Assembly: GCA_046482855.1 (NCBI GenBank)
Contig: JAWOEH010000036.1
Coordinates: forward strand, 1 to 10,507
Direction: 5' to 3'
Source of the DNA: CAYVSF01 sp046482855
Lineage (GTDB): Bacteria; Bacteroidota; Bacteroidia; Bacteroidales; UBA12077
Length of the DNA stretch: 10,507 bases
Below the pieces are notes generated by a model, which saw only the letters and a list, made by a program, of their open reading frames with translations, was not told where the DNA came from and did not search any database. The translations under genes and the position numbers were made by a program. Positions 7,628 through 10,507 of the stretch are shown piece after piece (position 1 is the first letter of the stretch; the number at the start of each line of letters is the position of its first letter).

Positions 7628-7688
7628 AAAAAAAAGGATGACTTAATCAGGAGTTAATTTGACTTATTACTCACTATGGTCATCCTTT
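7628..7688 (-). terminator. Terminator-like branched hairpin upstream of the NA37 gene
   Basis: On the minus strand AAAGGATGAC (7688-7679) pairs perfectly with GTCATCCTTT (7642-7633), and the T run goes on to 7628, giving an eight-residue U-tract at the stem base. The 36-nt loop contains a second inverted repeat (7651-7658 with 7666-7672, one bulge), so a branched structure is possible. It could end transcription from the gene at 7926-8399, about 240 nt upstream, or act in the leader of the NA37 gene if transcription starts at the distal -7 box. The long loop makes it an imperfect terminator. Confidence 0.5.
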
Positions 7689-7694
7689 ATGCTG

Positions 7695-7702
7695 CAAAAA
7701 TA
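7695..7702 (-). promoter_or_regulatory. Candidate -7 box, distal, for the NA37 gene
   Basis: A second exact TATTTTTG on the minus strand, in the repeated 10-mer GCAAAAATAC (7694-7703). Transcription would begin close to 7688, the first base of the hairpin at 7633-7688, so the hairpin would form the extreme 5' end of the message. No strong -33 TTTG is visible at the usual spacing. Confidence 0.3.
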
Positions 7703-7925
7703 CCCTATACGCTGCTAAACTGTTATTAAACCTATATTTAACTTAAATAAGGTCAAGGTTTTCTTGCATGGCAAACATACAGCATCCAATTGTGGGCAGA
7801 AAAAGATATCTACCAACAACAAAACAACGTAGAGCAAGGACCACAAACTACCGTTTAACGGCAATAGCAGTATGCGACCGCCGCAGGGTGTACAAATTCG
7901 CACATTTATACCAACACTTATTTAT
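7703..7925. other. Gene-free stretch between the NA37 leader and the small membrane protein gene
   Basis: Together with the leader elements at 7591-7702 this makes about 335 nt without a supported gene. A 62-codon minus-strand frame (7715-7903) is hydrophobic but has no recognisable family. The region contains an odd palindrome CCGTTTAACGG (7851-7861), overlapping a 14-mer AAACTACCGTTTAA (7845-7858) that also occurs at 5268-5281 upstream of susC. I see no RNA gene. Confidence 0.5.
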
Positions 7926-8399
7926 CTAATGGTCCACAACGCCAATCTCTTTCTTCTGCGCCATGGTGCGCAATATCTGCTTCAGGTTTTCCATCTGTTT
8001 AAAATCCAACCTACTGAAATCAAATTCCATGCATTGGCCCTGACTATCGAGGACTTCAACTCGATAGGGCTTAAGCGTAATGGACTTCACCAAATGCCAG
8101 GGAAGGGTCACGGCACGGCCAAAGAGCTCTCCTTTTATGAAGATCATCTCCTCGTTGATGCGAATGCAGGCATTGCCAAATATGCGATTTACCTGTACAC
8201 CTGCTCCTTCAAGAGCATGCCAAAGCCCGTTAACCAGCAAGAAGAGAAAAAAGACAATGGCAAACAGAGGCATTGAACCCTCTTTCTGCAGGGTGCCAAA
8301 AAGCCAGATAAATGCCAGCAGGAGAGAAATTGCACCAACAATAAATCGAAAAGGATGGGTCCGTTGTTTTGGGGTTAAATCATCGTAAAACTCAAGCAT
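7926..8399 (-). CDS. Small two-helix membrane protein with possible PH-like domain, function unknown
   Basis: The product has 157 residues and I do not recognise a named family. A short polar N-terminus (MLEFYDDLTPKQRTHPFR) is followed by two membrane helices (about 18-36 and 43-61) joined by a short loop, then a soluble C-terminal domain of about 95 residues. That domain alternates short beta-like stretches (ACIRINEEMIFIKG, RAVTLPWHLVKSITLKPYR, VEVLDSQGQCMEFDF) and ends in an amphipathic helix (KQMENLKQILRTMAQKK). The order of two helices, a strand-rich domain with a TLPW-x-x-V-x-S-I segment, and a closing helix recalls bacterial PH-like membrane proteins; this is a pattern-based guess. The start is ATG 8399. 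It is divergent from the polytopic membrane protein gene at 8587 across a 187-nt shared upstream region. The long hydrophobic helices and coherent layout favour a real gene. Confidence 0.75.
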   Translation of the reverse strand: MLEFYDDLTPKQRTHPFRFIVGAISLLLAFIWLFGTLQKEGSMPLFAIVFFLFLLVNGLWHALEGAGVQVNRIFGNACIRINEEMIFIKGELFGRAVTLPWHLVKSITLKPYRVEVLDSQGQCMEFDFSRLDFKQMENLKQILRTMAQKKEIGVVDH

Positions 8400-8529
8400 A
8401 ATGCAAGTATTTTGTTAAATAAGCACTTGATAACCTACCCTTTCCAATTTACAACCTTTTTTTGAAAAATCACAACTTCAATCCGATCTTTCCAAAAAGC
8501 AGAAACACTATTATCCGAAGCAATCTAAA

Positions 8530-8539
8530 CAGGTAAACA
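8530..8539. promoter_or_regulatory. Extra copy of the CAGGTAAACA element in a divergent promoter region
   Basis: CAGGTAAACA here is identical to the core of the tandem repeat at 5400-5437. It lies 47 nt upstream of the start at 8587, within the 187-nt region between divergent genes (8400-8586). If the repeat is an operator, this would be a second, single-site target. An exact 10-mer match alone is weak evidence. Confidence 0.3.
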
Positions 8540-8586
8540 AGTAGGTGAGAATATTGTAAAAGAATAGAACCCTTTGACGCAAGCTT

Positions 8587-9267
8587 ATGGATACATACGC
8601 ACAACCCTCCATTTATATTGGAACCCTACGTGTTGATGAACCGATGACCACCCTGACCGATTTGCTGGTAACAGCCGTTTGTTTTTTTGCCTATTTTCGT
8701 TTACGTGTCCTTGCTCCAAAAAGCCGAATGCACCAGTACTTGATGTACTATTTCCTGACAATGGGATTAGCTACAGCCCTGGGTGGGCTCATAGGCCATG
8801 CATTTTTATACACGCTCTCCTTTAAATGGAAATTGCCGGGCTGGTTGATGAGCATGTTTTCCATTGCCTTACTGGAAAGAGCTTCCATCCTCTATGCCAG
8901 ACCATTAATTAGCTCAAAGCTGGGCAAGTTCTTTCGTGTTCTGAATATTGTAGAGCTGGCCACATTTGTCATCCTCTCTCTCAGCACCCTGAACTTCTTT
9001 TTTGTAGAGGCCCACTCAGCCTATGGCCTGTTAATTGTAGTGGCCGGATTTCATGGCTTTGTCTATTACAAGTTACACACCCGGGGAAGTAAACTATTTT
9101 TGACGGCAGTGGGGATCTCAGCCTTGTCGGCACTAATATTCATGAATGAGTGGGGCCTTCATCCCTATTTCAATCATTACGACATCAGTCACTCAATAAT
9201 GGCTATTGGCGCATATGTCTTCTATCGGGCATCGATACAAACCATCCATGAACATCCGGTTAGGTAA
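8587..9267 (+). CDS. Seven-helix integral membrane protein, function unknown
   Basis: The product has 226 residues, mostly hydrophobic, with about seven membrane helices (approximately 21-40, 50-75, 84-103, 116-138, 144-160, 167-187, 200-218). The N-terminus reads DEPMTTLTDLL just before the first helix. Polar residues placed in or near helices include His71 (GGLIGHAF), Glu97, Glu123, His156, and a cluster before the last helix, NHYDISHSIMAIGAYVFY (His197, Asp199, His202). Small proteins of this layout are common in Bacteroidota and I recall them under DUF6962. The helix count and late His/Asp cluster also recall the CREST group of membrane hydrolases (alkaline ceramidases, PAQR), but the usual HxxxH spacing is not present. 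The ATG at 8587 has no Shine-Dalgarno sequence; an in-frame ATG at codon 20 is a weaker alternative. Its stop overlaps the stop of the facing kinase gene. Confidence 0.82.
   Translation: MDTYAQPSIYIGTLRVDEPMTTLTDLLVTAVCFFAYFRLRVLAPKSRMHQYLMYYFLTMGLATALGGLIGHAFLYTLSFKWKLPGWLMSMFSIALLERASILYARPLISSKLGKFFRVLNIVELATFVILSLSTLNFFFVEAHSAYGLLIVVAGFHGFVYYKLHTRGSKLFLTAVGISALSALIFMNEWGLHPYFNHYDISHSIMAIGAYVFYRASIQTIHEHPVR
9260..9267. other. Tail-to-tail overlap of two stop codons
   Basis: The eight bases TTAGGTAA carry the TAA of the plus-strand membrane protein gene (9265-9267) and, on the other strand, the TAA of the kinase gene (9262-9260). With no hairpin in the overlap, each transcript must run into the opposite gene before ending. 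Confidence 0.9.
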
Positions 9268-10369
9268 ACTGTTCGGGTAGCAAAACAGTGAAGGTCGTGC
9301 CCTTGCCTACTTGGCTCTCCACATGAATTTCGCCCCGATGCATTTTAACAAACTCCTTACACACCAGCAGGCCTAATCCGGTTCCTGTTTCGTTTTGCGT
9401 TCCTCTGGAAGGAGATAGGTTTTCGGAAGAAAAAAGCGTGTCGCTAACCTCTTCGGACATACCTACACCATTGTCAATCACTTGAAGTTGAATCCACCCG
9501 GGCCCATCTTTTGTTCCTCTCAGGCATATGGTTCCTCCTTGTTGTGTAAACTTTAGGGCATTGGAAAGTAAATTACGTATAATGGTGGTTAACATATTTT
9601 TATCTCCTTTTAAACCCAATTCATTTTCTATCTCCATACAAACCCGAATGCCTTTCTCTTCAGCCAGGTTTCCAAAAAGTTGTTTATTGGTGTAAAAAAG
9701 TTCAGACACCTCCATATATACGGGAAAAACCTGCAAACGCTGGCTTTGACTCCGACTCCACTGCAATAAATTCTCCAGCAGGTTGTACACTTGCTGCGAT
9801 GAAGAAAGCATCATCCGAATAAACTCTTTACGACGTGTGTCGGTTTGCTTATCGTATTGTAAATAAAAAAGCTGTGCCAGATTCATCATACTCCCCAGGG
9901 GCGATCGTAAATCATGCGCAAGGATACTGAAGAACTTGTCCTTTGATGCGTTAGCCTCTTTTAATTGCTCTTCGGAAGCCTTTAGTTTCTCATTAGAGTC
10001 CTCTACTGCCTCTTTGGCTTTTTGCAAGTCGGTGGTGAACTGCTGCACCACATTTTCCATTTCGCGCCTTACGAAAAGCTCATTTTCCAATACCGCTTTT
10101 CCCTCCAGAAAGGCTTCTTTATCACGTTTCCGGAGCCAACCTTGCCAAGCCAACATACCCAGCAGAAACGTACAAAGCACATAAAGCAACGTTTGCACAT
10201 CAATGGTAGCAGTAGAAAATAAAAAATGATATGCCGAATAGAACACTCCTATTATCAGGACAATAAAAGCTGATAAATACAGATAGCGCTTTCTATTTTC
10301 GATTTTGGATTTCAATATAATGTTCTGTCTCCCTCCGCGCAATTTACAAACTTTTACACATATTCCCAC
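9260..10369 (-). CDS. Membrane-bound sensor histidine kinase (HisKA-HATPase)
   Basis: A 369-residue inner-membrane kinase that would autophosphorylate on His and pass the phosphate to an unseen response regulator. It has two membrane helices (about 29-51 and 57-76) with almost no periplasmic part, so a membrane or cytoplasmic cue is likely. A charged coiled-coil linker (about 80-145) leads to the HisKA domain with the H-box FFSILAHDLRSPLGS (His152). The HATPase domain has the N-box NLLSNALKFT (266-275), the G1 box DNGVGM (299-304), the G2 box GTGLGL (329-334) and closing GTTFTVLLP. No receiver or HAMP domain is present. The longest frame begins with GTG at 10369, but its first 18 codons (MGICVKVCKL onward) look unlike a kinase start. 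A TTG at 10315, preceded by a purine-rich GGAGGGAG, would give 351 residues. No partner regulator is adjacent. Confidence 0.93.
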   Translation of the reverse strand: MGICVKVCKLRGGRQNIILKSKIENRKRYLYLSAFIVLIIGVFYSAYHFLFSTATIDVQTLLYVLCTFLLGMLAWQGWLRKRDKEAFLEGKAVLENELFVRREMENVVQQFTTDLQKAKEAVEDSNEKLKASEEQLKEANASKDKFFSILAHDLRSPLGSMMNLAQLFYLQYDKQTDTRRKEFIRMMLSSSQQVYNLLENLLQWSRSQSQRLQVFPVYMEVSELFYTNKQLFGNLAEEKGIRVCMEIENELGLKGDKNMLTTIIRNLLSNALKFTQQGGTICLRGTKDGPGWIQLQVIDNGVGMSEEVSDTLFSSENLSPSRGTQNETGTGLGLLVCKEFVKMHRGEIHVESQVGKGTTFTVLLPEQFT

Positions 10370-10507
10370 AGGCTATGCCAAAATAGTGCTATTTATCAGC
10401 TAATTACCCGGGATTCGCTTCATGCTAAGACGTCAGAGATTCCCTCTACAGCTATTTTATAAATGGAAACATTGGTGTCCGGATAAAAAATTAGATTGCT
10501 TCACTAC

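Noticed and set aside
7715..7903. 62-codon hydrophobic minus-strand frame
   Set aside because: It has no family resemblance and no ribosome-binding context; the sequence looks like ordinary intergenic DNA.
7872..8276. 134-codon plus-strand frame
   Set aside because: It is antisense to the small membrane protein at 7926-8399, whose two helices and coherent layout make it the likelier gene.
10422..10507. Plus-strand frame open to the right edge, beginning MLRRQRFPLQ
   Set aside because: Only 28 codons are visible, without a recognisable motif or start context. It could be the beginning of a gene divergent from the kinase but cannot be supported.
10370..10507. Promoter of the histidine kinase (TATTTTGG on the minus strand near 10380)
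   Set aside because: It differs from TAnnTTTG at a key position and no -33 element accompanies it.

Overview
The window looks like chromosomal DNA from a Bacteroidota member, most likely of the Bacteroidales/Marinilabiliales type. The evidence is a SusC/SusD outer-membrane pair, a NA37-type nucleoid-associated protein of the form common in this phylum, A/T-rich gene leaders with little Shine-Dalgarno sequence, and a few matches to the Bacteroidota -7 promoter consensus TAnnTTTG. The exact genus cannot be read from the sequence.

Layout, left to right. The 3' end of a UvrA-family ATPase gene (+, 1-239) runs into a strong hairpin terminator (276-303). Facing it is a two-gene operon on the minus strand: susC-like TonB-dependent receptor (1999-5154), then susD-like lipoprotein (352-1971). 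A gene-free region of about 680 nt (5155-5832) lies upstream of susC. It holds a 14-bp tandem repeat, a C8A7 tract and a spaced inverted repeat. On its other side a LytTR-type regulator (5833-6528, +) is transcribed away from susC. It converges, with only 15 nt between, on a NA37-family nucleoid-associated protein gene (6544-7590, -). A second gene-poor stretch (7591-7925) carries two copies of a promoter-like 10-mer flanking a terminator-like hairpin. Next come a small two-helix membrane protein with a possible PH-like domain (7926-8399, -), a divergent polytopic membrane protein (8587-9267, +) and a membrane-bound sensor histidine kinase (9260-10369, -). The stop codons of these last two genes overlap. 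The last 138 nt hold no gene I can support.

How the genes work together. SusC and SusD should form one outer-membrane importer: the lipoprotein lid binds a glycan or peptide and the TonB-driven barrel imports it. No degradative enzyme or classical SusR/HTCS/ECF regulator is present, and the receptor has no STN signalling domain, so the substrate and control are unknown. The divergent LytTR regulator is the only nearby candidate controller. Its receiver lacks the usual acidic pair and the conserved lysine, so it may not work by ordinary phosphorylation. The remaining genes look like housekeeping or envelope/signalling genes with no evident shared pathway. I found no mobile element, CRISPR array, tRNA or rRNA, and nothing that clearly amounts to a new defence or biosynthetic system. 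The most interesting leads are the degenerate receiver, the repeat shared between two regulatory regions, and the structured leader of the nucleoid-protein gene.
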